Shown in pieces: positions 1 through 10,319 of a stretch of DNA of 64,000 bases. The stretch comes from an uncultured Collinsella sp. (GTDB lineage Bacteria > Actinomycetota > Coriobacteriia > Coriobacteriales > Coriobacteriaceae). A program made the translations under genes and the position numbers. The stretch lies in NCBI GenBank assembly GCA_900541175.1, contig UQIT01000002.1:72504-136503 (forward strand), read 5' to 3'. The notes beneath the pieces are model-generated. The model saw only the letters and a list, made by a program, of their open reading frames with translations. It did no database searches and was not told the DNA's origin. Position 1 is the first letter of the stretch. Each line of letters starts with the position of its first letter.

Positions 1-899
1 TGCCCATGATGCTTGAGCGAACCCACGCGCAGGCCGCGGCGGGTGAGCTCGGCGATAACCTTCTCGACGAGCGTGGTCTTGCCCGAATTTTGGTAGCCGA
101 TAAACGCGATCGCAGGGACGGCCGGTGTCGGAGCTACGGGCGCGACGGCGACGGGTGCGCTTGCGAGCGTGGCACCGTCAGCGGCCACGGCCTCAACAGC
201 AGCGGCCTGACGCTCGGCGCGATCCCATATGCCCGAGCGGCCGCCTTCCTTGTGCAGCAGGCGCACATCGACGATCTCCATGCCGCGGTCGACGGCCTTG
301 CACATGTCATAGATCGTTAGGCACGCGGCACTCGCGCCAGTTAGGGCCTCCATCTCGATACCCGTCTTGCCCGTCACGCCGGCCGTAACCAGTACGTGAA
401 AGCCAACTTGCCCGTCTACACGCGCCGGTGCCCAGCCCTCGGGCACGTCCTCGGCCGGCGTCCCCGCCGCAGCGATGGGCGCAATGTCGCACTTGCTCTT
501 GGTAATGAGCAGCGGATGGCACATGGGAATGATGTCGCTCGTGCGTTTGATGGCCATAATGCCCGCCACGCGCGCGCAGGCAAGCACGTCGCCCTTTTTG
601 GCGCGGTCCTGCAGCACCATGGCCTGCGTCTCGGGATGCATGAGGATGGTGCCCTCGGCGATGGCAATGCGATGGGTCTCGGCCTTGTCGGACACGTCAA
701 CCATGCGTACCTCGCCCTTGGCGTCCACGTGCGTCAGCTCGTCGCGACGGGCGTCACGGACAGGCTCGGTGGCAGCACTGGCAGACGGCTGCGCGGACGC
801 GTCGGCGTTGCCAGCATTCGCCGCAGCCGTGGCTTTATGGGCAGACATCGCGGCCCTGCGAGCGGCCTTGGTGGCATCGGCGTACCTGCTCTTGGCCAT
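1..899 (-). CDS. moaC: MoaC-MobB fusion, C-terminus beyond window edge
   Basis: The reading frame is open from the ATG at 899 to the window edge, so only the first 299 residues are visible. After a low-complexity Ala-rich head of about 50 residues comes a MoaC domain (cyclic pyranopterin monophosphate synthase). It is recognised by IPMCHPLLIT, KTGIEMEALTG and DMCKAVDRGMEI. From about residue 260 a second domain begins with the P-loop GYQNSGKTT followed by LRVGSLKHHG, which is the start of MobB, the GTP-binding adaptor of molybdopterin-guanine dinucleotide synthesis. The ATG lies 4 bp after the moaA stop, so the two are co-transcribed. A MoaC-MobB fusion would couple an early and a late step of molybdenum-cofactor synthesis. 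Family assignment is firm; the end of the protein is not visible. Confidence 0.9.
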   Translation of the reverse strand, partial: MAKSRYADATKAARRAAMSAHKATAAANAGNADASAQPSASAATEPVRDARRDELTHVDAKGEVRMVDVSDKAETHRIAIAEGTILMHPETQAMVLQDRAKKGDVLACARVAGIMAIKRTSDIIPMCHPLLITKSKCDIAPIAAAGTPAEDVPEGWAPARVDGQVGFHVLVTAGVTGKTGIEMEALTGASAACLTIYDMCKAVDRGMEIVDVRLLHKEGGRSGIWDRAERQAAAVEAVAADGATLASAPVAVAPVAPTPAVPAIAFIGYQNSGKTTLVEKVIAELTRRGLRVGSLKHHG

Positions 900-903
900 A
901 TGA

Positions 904-1959
904 TCATCCTCCGATTTGGGACATAAATCGTTGCGTGCCCTCAATTATCGCGTGTTCCTGCGGTTTGTGGGCCACGGCATCGCGCCAAATCGAAAGTACC
1001 TGCATATCATCACCACGGCGCAGGGCGTCGCGCACCGAATACTCGGCATCGCTGAACAGGCACGGACGCACGTTGCCATCGGCCGTCAGGCGCAGACGGT
1101 TGCAATTCGCGCAAAAATGATTGGACATGGCGCTGATGAAACCGACCGTTCCCGCCGCGCCCGGAAAGCGCCAATAGCGCGCGGGGCCCGCACCGGCAGG
1201 AGCGTCGTTGATGTCGAGCGGCTCGAGCTCGGCCAGTCCCGCCGCGGCGGCCCCGGCATTGATGCGCGCCCGCAGCTCGTCGCTCGGCACGGTATCGCTC
1301 GCGTCCCACAGCTCAGGATTGAGCGCGGGCGCATGAGGGTCCACAGCGCAATGCGAGCTCGTGTGCTCGTCGCCGATGGGCATATATTCGATAAAGCGCA
1401 GGTGGATTGGGCGGTCGACGGTCAGTCGTGCAAGGGCCGCCACATCCTGGTTGAGCCGGCGCACAACAACGCAGTTGACCTTAACGGGCTCAAAGCCCCA
1501 AGCCAGCGCTGCATCGATGCCGGCCATGGTCTGCTCGAGCCGACCCAGGCGCGTGATCTTTCCAAATAGCGTAGGGTCGAGCGTGTCGAGCGAGATGTTA
1601 ACGCGGTTAAGCCCGGCATCTTTGAGCTGCGGCGCCAGCTTGGGCAGCAGGGCACCATTGGTGGTGAGCGAGATGTCCTCGATCTGCGGAATCGCGCGGA
1701 TGTCGCGAATAAGCGGAATAATACGGCGGCTGACCAGCGGCTCGCCACCCGTCAGGCGTACGCGGCGAATGCCCTCCCCCGCCACCAGGCGCACAAAGCG
1801 GGCGATTTCCTCGGCACTGAGTAACTCGTCGTGTGCGCGGGGCGCCACGCCGTCGGCCGGCATGCAGTAAATGCAGCGGAAATTGCACTTGTCGGTAACG
1901 GCAATGCGCAGGTAGTTGATATCGCGACCAAAGCCGTCATGTTGCACGCGCCCGTCCAC
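904..1959 (-). CDS. moaA: GTP 3',8-cyclase MoaA
   Basis: Radical-SAM enzyme that starts molybdenum-cofactor synthesis by converting GTP to 3',8-cyclo-7,8-dihydro-GTP; the MoaC domain encoded next completes the step to cPMP. The SAM cluster motif is CNFRCIYC near residue 25, TGGEPL follows, and the C-terminal second 4Fe-4S site is CANCNRLRLTADGNVRPC. The protein ends in the conserved Gly-Gly. I prefer the GTG at 1959, which has GGGAGGG just upstream, over the ATG at 1977, which lacks a ribosome site; either gives a normal family length of about 350 residues. It is first in a pair with the MoaC-MobB gene. Confidence 0.93.
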   Translation of the reverse strand: MDGRVQHDGFGRDINYLRIAVTDKCNFRCIYCMPADGVAPRAHDELLSAEEIARFVRLVAGEGIRRVRLTGGEPLVSRRIIPLIRDIRAIPQIEDISLTTNGALLPKLAPQLKDAGLNRVNISLDTLDPTLFGKITRLGRLEQTMAGIDAALAWGFEPVKVNCVVVRRLNQDVAALARLTVDRPIHLRFIEYMPIGDEHTSSHCAVDPHAPALNPELWDASDTVPSDELRARINAGAAAAGLAELEPLDINDAPAGAGPARYWRFPGAAGTVGFISAMSNHFCANCNRLRLTADGNVRPCLFSDAEYSVRDALRRGDDMQVLSIWRDAVAHKPQEHAIIEGTQRFMSQIGG

Positions 1960-2091
1960 GCAGCCCTCCCCTCGCACCGGTCTTTATTCTTCAGGGAATA
2001 TAGTACCGCACGCGGGAATCATGCCGACACCCGTACGACAGGACAGGTCGCTTCGAGCAAGACGGACTTTCCGAGCCCATCCTCAGCACAG

Positions 2092-2155
2092 ACCATCACA
2101 ACATTCGATGCTTTTCCCGTTTTTGGCAAAAAACGTCGAATGTTGTGATGGTTTG
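2092..2155. repeat. 64-bp hairpin repeat, copy 1
   Basis: Perfect 17-bp arms ACCATCACAACATTCGA and its complement enclose an inner hairpin CGTTTTT-GGCA-AAAAACG with a one-sided bulge. An identical copy lies at 3334-3397 in the same orientation, on the other side of the nuclease-like gene. The inner AT-rich stem could act as a terminator for that gene, which ends 38 bp away. Confidence 0.9.
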
Positions 2156-2192
2156 CCTGCCCGCAGCGCCCCGCAGAAAGACCAAAGCGCCC

Positions 2193-3230
2193 CTAAAGAC
2201 CGCCGTCCCAGTGCCGAATCACGAATTCTCGCAGGTCGTTTTGACGTTTCTGGAACGCTTCGCTTCGGTCGCACTTAAGGCCCATAGCGAGCGCGATGGC
2301 GTTCATCGCCCGATGCAATTGCAGCTGGTGAGCAAACTGAGTCCCGGTGAGGACGATCATCTTAAAGCCCAGTGCGCTCAGCACGGTCATGCGCTCCGCA
2401 TCCGACGCGCTGCGCTGTTTATCAAGATGGTCCGAGCCGTTGTATTCAATCCCCGTACCGCTCGCAGGCGCATATACGTCGATCTCGAAATACCCGGACT
2501 TAGCGAGATACTTGAACTCGTTGGGAACATCGACCCGATGGTTGAGCTCGATCTTGGCGTATCCCAGCCCGCCCTGGGAACGTTTTGCTACGACCATGAT
2601 TGCGGTGGCCGTCTCCATGGGCGAACGCGCGCCATCGTGCACGCGCTTGAGCACGGCGGCCGCGCGTATAGCCCCCTGACGAGATCGGTTCTCATTGCAA
2701 TAAGCAATCAAGTCGGCAACGGTATATCTCTGCCCCATCTCGATATAATCGCCTGTCGACAGATGATTCAAATGGTATCGGGCGCAGATTTCGTAGCCAT
2801 ATTCCAGCTGCTCGGGCTCGCTCATCCACGAACCCGCTTGGACAAAGCACATGACCTCATCAACCACCAGAAGGCCCTCTGCCACCTCGATAAGATGGCC
2901 TGGAGGTACCGGCGCTCCAAACACGTGGCACCTAAATCCAGCCGGCGTCGAGCGCTCAAAATCGAAGTTGACGAGCGTGTCGATATGATCGAGCTCTTCT
3001 CGTGGAATACCAAGCGAAACCAGATAGTCGGTAACGATCCCAACTGCCGTTGAAGCCCTCAGCCCCTTGGCATCGAGTCCCAATTTGGGCAGGCCCGCGG
3101 TCGGCTCCGCCTCGTTAGCAAGCGAGTCCTCATCGTATAGGCTGCTTGCTCGCGAGAGCGGCTCGGACGGGCGCACCACGTTGTGGTACAGCCAGGCAGT
3201 CTTATGGGACAGGACAATCGGCAGGTCCAT
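2193..3230 (-). CDS. Nuclease-like protein with C-terminal DUF559/Vsr-type fold
   Basis: 345-residue protein that I cannot name with certainty. The C-terminal part (about residues 248-300) has the pattern of small PD-(D/E)XK domains of the DUF559/Vsr type: FEIDVYAP with Asp251, then GIEYNGSDH with Glu262, then ALGFKMIVLT. The N-terminal 200 residues contain IVTDYLVSLGIPREEL and a stretch resembling actinobacterial AbiEi-like proteins, but no clear helix-turn-helix was made out. The ATG has GGAGGGCTC immediately upstream. No partner gene adjoins it. Both flanks carry identical 64-bp hairpin repeats in direct orientation, so the gene may be a small cassette. A role in DNA cleavage or defence is a guess from the fold. 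Confidence 0.6.
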   Translation of the reverse strand: MDLPIVLSHKTAWLYHNVVRPSEPLSRASSLYDEDSLANEAEPTAGLPKLGLDAKGLRASTAVGIVTDYLVSLGIPREELDHIDTLVNFDFERSTPAGFRCHVFGAPVPPGHLIEVAEGLLVVDEVMCFVQAGSWMSEPEQLEYGYEICARYHLNHLSTGDYIEMGQRYTVADLIAYCNENRSRQGAIRAAAVLKRVHDGARSPMETATAIMVVAKRSQGGLGYAKIELNHRVDVPNEFKYLAKSGYFEIDVYAPASGTGIEYNGSDHLDKQRSASDAERMTVLSALGFKMIVLTGTQFAHQLQLHRAMNAIALAMGLKCDRSEAFQKRQNDLREFVIRHWDGGL

Positions 3231-3333
3231 GAGCCCTCCAATGGAGTCGGATAACCAACCTTATTCCCCTGTCCACGGGTCCGCACACCTTCGTGCACAA
3301 GAAAGCGATTTCACCCGGTCGAGTGGCAGAAAA

Positions 3334-3397
3334 ACCATCACAACATTCGATGCTTTTCCCGTTTTTGGCAAAAAACGTCGAATGTTGTGATGGTTTG
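3334..3397. repeat. 64-bp hairpin repeat, copy 2
   Basis: Identical over 64 bp to 2092-2155 and in the same orientation. It sits about 100 bp upstream of the start of the nuclease-like gene and about 80 bp before the MATE promoter. Confidence 0.9.
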
Positions 3398-3476
3398 AGG
3401 CGAGGTGAGGAGCACGGAAGGGTCAAAGCATCGTGCTCGGAGCGTGACTTTTTTCGCCCCACTGCCAACACAAACC

Positions 3477-3507
3477 TTGACTCTACAATCGTTGTAGGGT
3501 TTTCACT
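3477..3507 (+). promoter_or_regulatory. MerR-type promoter and operator of the MATE gene
   Basis: A -35-like TTGACT at 3477 and a weak -10 TTCACT at 3502 are separated by 19 bp, the overlong spacer typical of MerR-activated promoters. The spacer holds the dyad CTACAA-TCG-TTGTAG, extendable to 9-bp half-sites with one mismatch. The MerR/GyrI protein encoded after the pump is the likely ligand-dependent activator. Confidence 0.7.
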
Positions 3508-3547
3508 ACACTGGTAGCTAAACGAACCCAGCCAGAAAGCCCCGCCC

Positions 3548-4894
3548 ATGGAACACGACCTCACACGCGGCAATGTCCTTAAGACCATCGCGGTCTTTGC
3601 CCTGCCCTATATGCTCTCGTACTTTTTGCAGATGCTCTACGGCATGGCCGACCTGTACATGATGGGGCAGTTTAGCGGCGCCGCCGGCATCACCGCCGTG
3701 GGCAATGGCGCGCAGACGCTCTATATCATTACCGTGACGCTCGTAGGCCTGGCCATGGGAACGACGGTCATCGTCGGCCATGCCGTGGGCTCGCGCCGCT
3801 TCGACCGCGCCGAGACCGCCATCGGCAACACCATCACGCTCTTTATGGGAGTCTCGGTGGTACTGGCCGCTGTCCTGCTTGCGCTGTGCCCGCAGGTTGT
3901 GGCGCTCATTGGCACGCCGCCCGAGGCGGTCGAAGGCACCGCCGCCTACCTGCGCATCTGCTTTATGGGCATTCCCTTTATCGCCGCGTACAACATCCTT
4001 TCGGCCATCTTTCGCGGGCTGGGCGATTCGCGCTCGCCTATGTACGTGATCGGCGTGGCATGCATCATCAACATCGCGCTCGACTTTCTGTTTATCGGGC
4101 ACATGGGGCTCGGCCCCGTGGGCGCGGCGCTCGGCACAGTGACCGCGCAGACGGCCAGCGTTGCCCTCGCGCTCGTGTGGCTCAAGAGCCGCCGCACGAA
4201 CATCCACGTTAAGCGCAGCGACCTGCGCCCCCAGCCCGAGGTGCTCGGCAGCATTCTTAAGATCGGCGTGCCCGTGGCCGTGCAGGACGGCTGCATCCAG
4301 GTGGCGTTTATGTTTATCACCGTCATCGCCAACCACCGAGGGCTCGTCGACGCCGCCGCCGTGGGCCTGGTCGAAAAGATGATCAGCTTTTTGTTCATTG
4401 TGCCGAGTTCCATGGGTGCCACCGTCAGTGCGCTCACGGCGCAAAACGCCGGCGCGGGCAAGGGCGATCGCGCACGTCAGGTGCTTAAGGACGCCATGAC
4501 CATCTCGGTAGTGTATGGCTGCCTGATCACGGTGCTGATGTGGCTGGTAGCGCCGGCGTTTATCGGCTTTTTTGCCAAGGACCCCGCAGTGGTCGCGGCC
4601 GGTACCGGCTATATGCACAGTTATATTTTCGACGCAATCTTTGCCGGCATCCACATTTGCTTTAGCGGCTTTTTCGCTGCGTATGGCAAGAGCTACATCG
4701 GCTTTGCGCACAACGTGCTGGCCGTGGCGCTCATTCGCGTGCCGGGCGCGTGGCTGCTGTCGAACGCCTATTCCGATACGTTGTTTCCCATGGGCATCGC
4801 TTCGCCGTGCGGGTCGATTCTGTCGGCGGTCATTTGCTTGATGGCATTTACCGTGCTCAACCGGCGCGGAGCTTTTGACAAGTTGGCAGCGTAG
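3548..4894 (+). CDS. MATE family multidrug efflux transporter
   Basis: 448-residue polytopic membrane protein of the MATE family (NorM/DinF/MepA type), expected to export cationic drugs or metabolites using a Na+ or H+ gradient. The two repeated six-helix halves are visible: the N-half begins LPYMLSYFLQMLYGMADLYMMGQF and the C-half begins near ILKIGVPVAVQDG. The loop AIFRGLGDSRSPMYV is characteristic. It is preceded by a MerR-type promoter at 3477-3507. A MerR regulator with a drug-sensing domain follows 56 bp downstream, which supports inducible drug export. Substrate unknown. Confidence 0.92.
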   Translation: MEHDLTRGNVLKTIAVFALPYMLSYFLQMLYGMADLYMMGQFSGAAGITAVGNGAQTLYIITVTLVGLAMGTTVIVGHAVGSRRFDRAETAIGNTITLFMGVSVVLAAVLLALCPQVVALIGTPPEAVEGTAAYLRICFMGIPFIAAYNILSAIFRGLGDSRSPMYVIGVACIINIALDFLFIGHMGLGPVGAALGTVTAQTASVALALVWLKSRRTNIHVKRSDLRPQPEVLGSILKIGVPVAVQDGCIQVAFMFITVIANHRGLVDAAAVGLVEKMISFLFIVPSSMGATVSALTAQNAGAGKGDRARQVLKDAMTISVVYGCLITVLMWLVAPAFIGFFAKDPAVVAAGTGYMHSYIFDAIFAGIHICFSGFFAAYGKSYIGFAHNVLAVALIRVPGAWLLSNAYSDTLFPMGIASPCGSILSAVICLMAFTVLNRRGAFDKLAA

Positions 4895-4950
4895 CGGGGC
4901 AACGCGAGCCTGGCGCCCCTCCCCTGCTTTTTACCGAAAGGAGCGGTCCC

Positions 4951-5796
4951 ATGGCCGACTCGCCAACCGAACATACCGAGGGCCTGCTCCGCATTGGCGA
5001 GGTGGCGCGCCTGTTTAACCTGAGCGTGGGGACGCTACGTCATTACGAGCAGATGGGCTTGCTGGACCCGGCGCACATCGATCCGGCAAGTGGGTACCGC
5101 TACTACGGATCGCGGCAGCTCTCCACCCTCAACACCATCAGCCACCTGCGCGTTCTCAACTTGCCGTTAGCACAAATCCGCGAGTTTGTGACCACGCGCG
5201 ATGTGGACCTTATGCAGCGGCAGCTGGCTCAGCAGCAGGAGCTCATCGAGCGCAAGCGCCGCGAGCTCGAACGCGTGTCGCGCAAGATCGATAACCGGCT
5301 TGCCCTGCTGCACAATGCCTTGAACACCGAGCTCGATACCGTTTGCACAATCGATACGCCCGAGCTTCGCTGCGCCATCTTGCGCGAACGCGTCAACCCT
5401 ACCGACGCCTATGCGCTGGAGTGGCAAATTCGTCAACTGCAGAAGGGCCAGCACGAGACCTTTGTCTTCCTGGGCAACTTAGGCGTCGGGATCAGCGCCA
5501 AGCGTCTCGCAGCCGGCGACTTTGACGGCTACGACGAGGTCTTCCTGCTGCTCGATGACACCGATGAATACCTGGGCGATGTCGAGGTGCGACCCGCCGC
5601 GCGCTGCCTGACCATAAGCTTCCGCGGTACACATGGGCAAGCAGCCCCACGCTACGAGCAGCTGCTCGGCTATATGCGCGAGCACGGACTGACACCCGCC
5701 GGTCCATCACGCGAGATTGCCCTGATCGATGACATCATCAGCGACGACCCCGCGACCTACGTGACGCAGATCACGGTGCCGGTCTCTCTAGGCTAG
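4951..5796 (+). CDS. MerR regulator with GyrI-like ligand domain
   Basis: 281 residues. An N-terminal MerR winged helix (LLRIGEVARLFNLSVGTLRHYEQMGLL, then SGYRYYGSRQ) leads into the long dimerisation coiled coil (about residues 85-125, rich in QQELIERKRRELERVSRKID). The C-terminal half resembles the GyrI/BmrR effector domain that binds drugs. The ATG has GAAAGGAG upstream. It follows the MATE pump, and a dyad in the pump promoter has the 19-bp spacing this family acts on, so it probably senses a compound and activates the pump. Its last 9 bp overlap the convergent small ORF after ligA. Confidence 0.9.
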   Translation: MADSPTEHTEGLLRIGEVARLFNLSVGTLRHYEQMGLLDPAHIDPASGYRYYGSRQLSTLNTISHLRVLNLPLAQIREFVTTRDVDLMQRQLAQQQELIERKRRELERVSRKIDNRLALLHNALNTELDTVCTIDTPELRCAILRERVNPTDAYALEWQIRQLQKGQHETFVFLGNLGVGISAKRLAAGDFDGYDEVFLLLDDTDEYLGDVEVRPAARCLTISFRGTHGQAAPRYEQLLGYMREHGLTPAGPSREIALIDDIISDDPATYVTQITVPVSLG

Positions 5797-5966
5797 ACCG
5801 AGTCTCGTCTCCAGCTCGGTCAACGCCTCAAAAGCATCGCGAGATACACCTGCCGAGCGCTCACGTTCCGCAATGCGAATTCGCGCCATCAGGAGCTCTT
5901 TTGCCTGTACTTGAGCTTGCCTCGTGTGCCCTTCCGCCTGCGAGCAATTGCAATTATCTATATCCA

Positions 5967-5967
<1 letters not shown>
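5788..5967 (-). CDS. Small 59-aa protein coupled to ligA
   Basis: Unrecognised 59-residue ORF. Its ATG shares the A of the ligA stop codon (TAATG at 5967), the usual arrangement for translational coupling. It begins MDIDNCNCSQAEGHTR and continues into an amphipathic, Glu/Arg-rich helix (LLMARIRIAERERSAG) ending DAFEALTELETRLGLA. No membrane segment or catalytic motif is seen. The end overlaps the MerR gene by 9 bp tail to tail. The helix-rich C-terminus has the look of a small antitoxin or partner protein, but that is only an impression. Codon use is ordinary for the window. Confidence 0.55.
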
Positions 5968-8228
<2,261 letters not shown>

Positions 8229-8305
8229 CTAGAGTACCACCGGTCACCCATGGGGCCGAATAGCCCTTTCGAACCGCACCGAATCGGCAGCCGCCAGACC
8301 GGGGT

Positions 8306-8505
8306 GGACAGTTAGTTCAGATACGCATAAATCCTAGAGCTGGATCAGGCACGAACACCCCTGTTTCAACTAATTTGGGCTCCTCGAGACCATGTAAACG
8401 TCCCGCTCTCCCTTCCAAACACCCATTCGAGCCCCATCCCAATCAAAAATTGCTCAAAAGCATCCCAAGCTGCCCCAGATTTATACGTATCTGAACTAAC
8501 TGTCC
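8306..8505. repeat. 200-bp element with 28-bp inverted ends
   Basis: The interval 8196-8644 has no gene. It contains two 28-bp inverted arms (8306-8333 and 8478-8505, one mismatch; the outer end reads GGACAGTTAGTTCAGATACG) around 144 bp with no ORF. The heptamer CCAGACC occurs just outside or overlapping each end (8294-8300, 8504-8510), but it is not a clean target duplication. It could be a MITE-like element or a long structured RNA. Confidence 0.75.
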
Positions 8506-8577
8506 AGACCATTCCGAACCAGGCCTCTTGCCAGCCACAAGTGATCCGTTTTCCTCCGTCCCCAAGGGATCATCGCG

Positions 8578-8618
8578 AAAAGAGGGGGCTGCCCCGCGTT
8601 GGCGGGACAGCCCCCTCT
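8578..8618 (-). terminator. Terminator of the HtrA gene
   Basis: On the minus strand the 17-bp stem starting AGAGGGGGCTGTCCCGC is closed by a four-base loop and followed by TTTT. It lies 27 bp past the htrA stop codon. Confidence 0.85.
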
Positions 8619-8644
8619 GGCATCGGTATGTGCGATACGGGTCG

Positions 8645-10111
8645 TTAGTAACCCTGGCCGTAGCCTTGACCCTGGCCCTGGCCCTGCTGGCCTAGCAGCT
8701 CCTCCAGGTACTGGCGCAGCTGCTCATCGGTAATACCGCCGTTGCCGGTGTCGGTCGAACTGTCGTCCTGCTGCTGGTTCTGCAGCTCCTCATCGGAGCC
8801 CAGCTCGACGGTGACCTTCTTCTCTTCCTTGCCGCGCATGAGCGTGATCTCGACCTTCTCGCCCACCTCGTGGCTGCGCAGTGCGATGATCAGGCCATCG
8901 GCGCTCGTAATCTCATCGTCGCCCAGTTTGGTGATGACGTCGCCCTCCTGAATGCCGGCCTTGGCGGCGGGACCGTCCTCGACGACGCTCGCCACATACG
9001 CGCCGCTATCGGTGCTCAGCTTGTTGGTGCGGGCGTTGAGCGCATTGACGCTCGAAAGCGTAGCGCCCATGTACGGATGCACCGGCGTCTTGCCGTCGAT
9101 GATCTGGTCGGCAATGTTCTTGGCGTAGTTAACGGGAATAGCAAAGCCCACGCCCGAGCTGGAGCCCGAGTAGCTCTCGATGAGCGAGTTGATGCCCACA
9201 AGCTCGCCATTGTCGTTGACGAGCGCGCCGCCGGAGTTGCCCGGGTTGATGGCGGCATCGGTCTGAATCATGTTGGCGTAGATGGTGTTACCGCTGGTAG
9301 AGCTCATGGCCGTGGAGCGGTAGAGCGCCGACACGATACCCGTGGAGACAGACTGCTCGTTGCCAAACGGCGAGCCGATCGCCATGACCCACTCGCCCAC
9401 GTTGAGCTTGGAGGAGTCGCCGATCTCGATCGGCGTGAGCTTGGAGGCGTCGGCGTCCTTGAGTTTGATGACGGCTAGGTCGCTCGAAGCATCGTTGCCC
9501 ACGAACTCGGCCTCGTAGGTGGTGCCGTCATCCATGGTCACCACGTACTGGTCGTAGCCATCGACCACATGGTTGTTGGTGAGGATATGGCCCTCGGTAT
9601 CGAGCACAACGCCCGAGCCGACGCTGCCCGAGCCGTCCGACTCGTCGGCAGACTGCGAAAGCGAGCCGTTCTGGCTACCGCTCGAAGTGGCGGTAATGGA
9701 AACCACGGAGGGCAACGCCTTGGCAGAAACGGCCTCGGCCAGCGTGGTGTCCTCGGAGTCGATGGTGATCTTTTGCGTCGATGAACCCGAAGCACCCGCA
9801 GTCACGGCGTTCCTGCCGCCGCCGATATCGAGCGTGCCACTCATAATGAGCGCGATGACCAGCAGGGCTCCGCAGGCACAGCCGGCGAGTGCCGTAATAA
9901 AGATCGGCAGCTTTTTGGTCTTGGTCTTGACCACCGTGTGCTTGTTCACGACCTGCTGGCCACCCAGCGGCTTGCCGGTCTGCGTGTCGTAGGCCTGCAC
10001 GTAGGGAATGTTGCTGTCGGCAGGCGTCGACTCCACCTGCACGCGCGGCTGCTGCTGGGTCTCGCCGGCGTTGCCCGCATCCTGGGGACGCTGGGAATCG
10101 TACTCGCTCAT
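8645..10111 (-). CDS. HtrA/DegP-like trypsin-type serine protease with PDZ domain
   Basis: 488 residues, membrane-anchored protease of the S1C family acting outside the cell in protein quality control. A disordered cytoplasmic head of about 65 residues precedes one membrane span (PIFITALAGCACGALLVIAL). The protease domain shows His in LTNNHVVDG, Asp in SSDLAVIKL and Ser in GNSGGAL. One PDZ domain follows (GAYVASVVEDGPAAKAGIQ). The tail is Gln/Gly-rich, ending in a run of GQ and GYGQ repeats. I chose the ATG at 10111 because GAAAGGATC sits 6 bp upstream; an ATG 13 codons earlier has no ribosome site. It is transcribed alone, flanked by terminators. Confidence 0.93.
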   Translation of the reverse strand: MSEYDSQRPQDAGNAGETQQQPRVQVESTPADSNIPYVQAYDTQTGKPLGGQQVVNKHTVVKTKTKKLPIFITALAGCACGALLVIALIMSGTLDIGGGRNAVTAGASGSSTQKITIDSEDTTLAEAVSAKALPSVVSITATSSGSQNGSLSQSADESDGSGSVGSGVVLDTEGHILTNNHVVDGYDQYVVTMDDGTTYEAEFVGNDASSDLAVIKLKDADASKLTPIEIGDSSKLNVGEWVMAIGSPFGNEQSVSTGIVSALYRSTAMSSTSGNTIYANMIQTDAAINPGNSGGALVNDNGELVGINSLIESYSGSSSGVGFAIPVNYAKNIADQIIDGKTPVHPYMGATLSSVNALNARTNKLSTDSGAYVASVVEDGPAAKAGIQEGDVITKLGDDEITSADGLIIALRSHEVGEKVEITLMRGKEEKKVTVELGSDEELQNQQQDDSSTDTGNGGITDEQLRQYLEELLGQQGQGQGQGYGQGY

Positions 10112-10140
10112 AGCTGCGATCCTTTCGTCAAATAACCAAA

Positions 10141-10164
10141 GGCCCGCCAAACATGTGGCGGGCC
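10141..10164 (-). terminator. Hairpin upstream of htrA
   Basis: Stem GGCCCGCCA with its complement, loop about 6 bases; on the minus strand it is followed by TTTGGTTATTT. It probably ends transcription coming from the GlnR-like gene. The rest of 10165-10280 shows nothing clear. Confidence 0.55.
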
Positions 10165-10277
10165 ATCATTGTTCACGTTGAGTTGTACCCCAATATGCGG
10201 GCGAACGTGTATGAGAACGCAATCTTTTAGGAAGGCTTAAGTTCTGCTGCAAACTCGAAAGGAACCCGCACCTGCGT

Positions 10278-10313
10278 CAAAACCACCACAAAGGTGCCTG
10301 TCCCCTTTGTGGT
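10278..10313 (-). terminator. Terminator of the GlnR-like gene
   Basis: Ten-base stem ACCACAAAGG with a GGACAGG-containing loop, then GGTTTTG on the minus strand, starting 7 bp past the stop codon. Similar GGGGACAG/ACTG-core palindromes occur near 45415 and 48693. Confidence 0.7.
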
Positions 10314-10319
10314 AGAAAT

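Noticed and set aside
8294..8510. CCAGACC as a target-site duplication of the 200-bp element
   Set aside because: The left copy is separated from the arm by several bases and the right copy overlaps it, so it is not a clean duplication.
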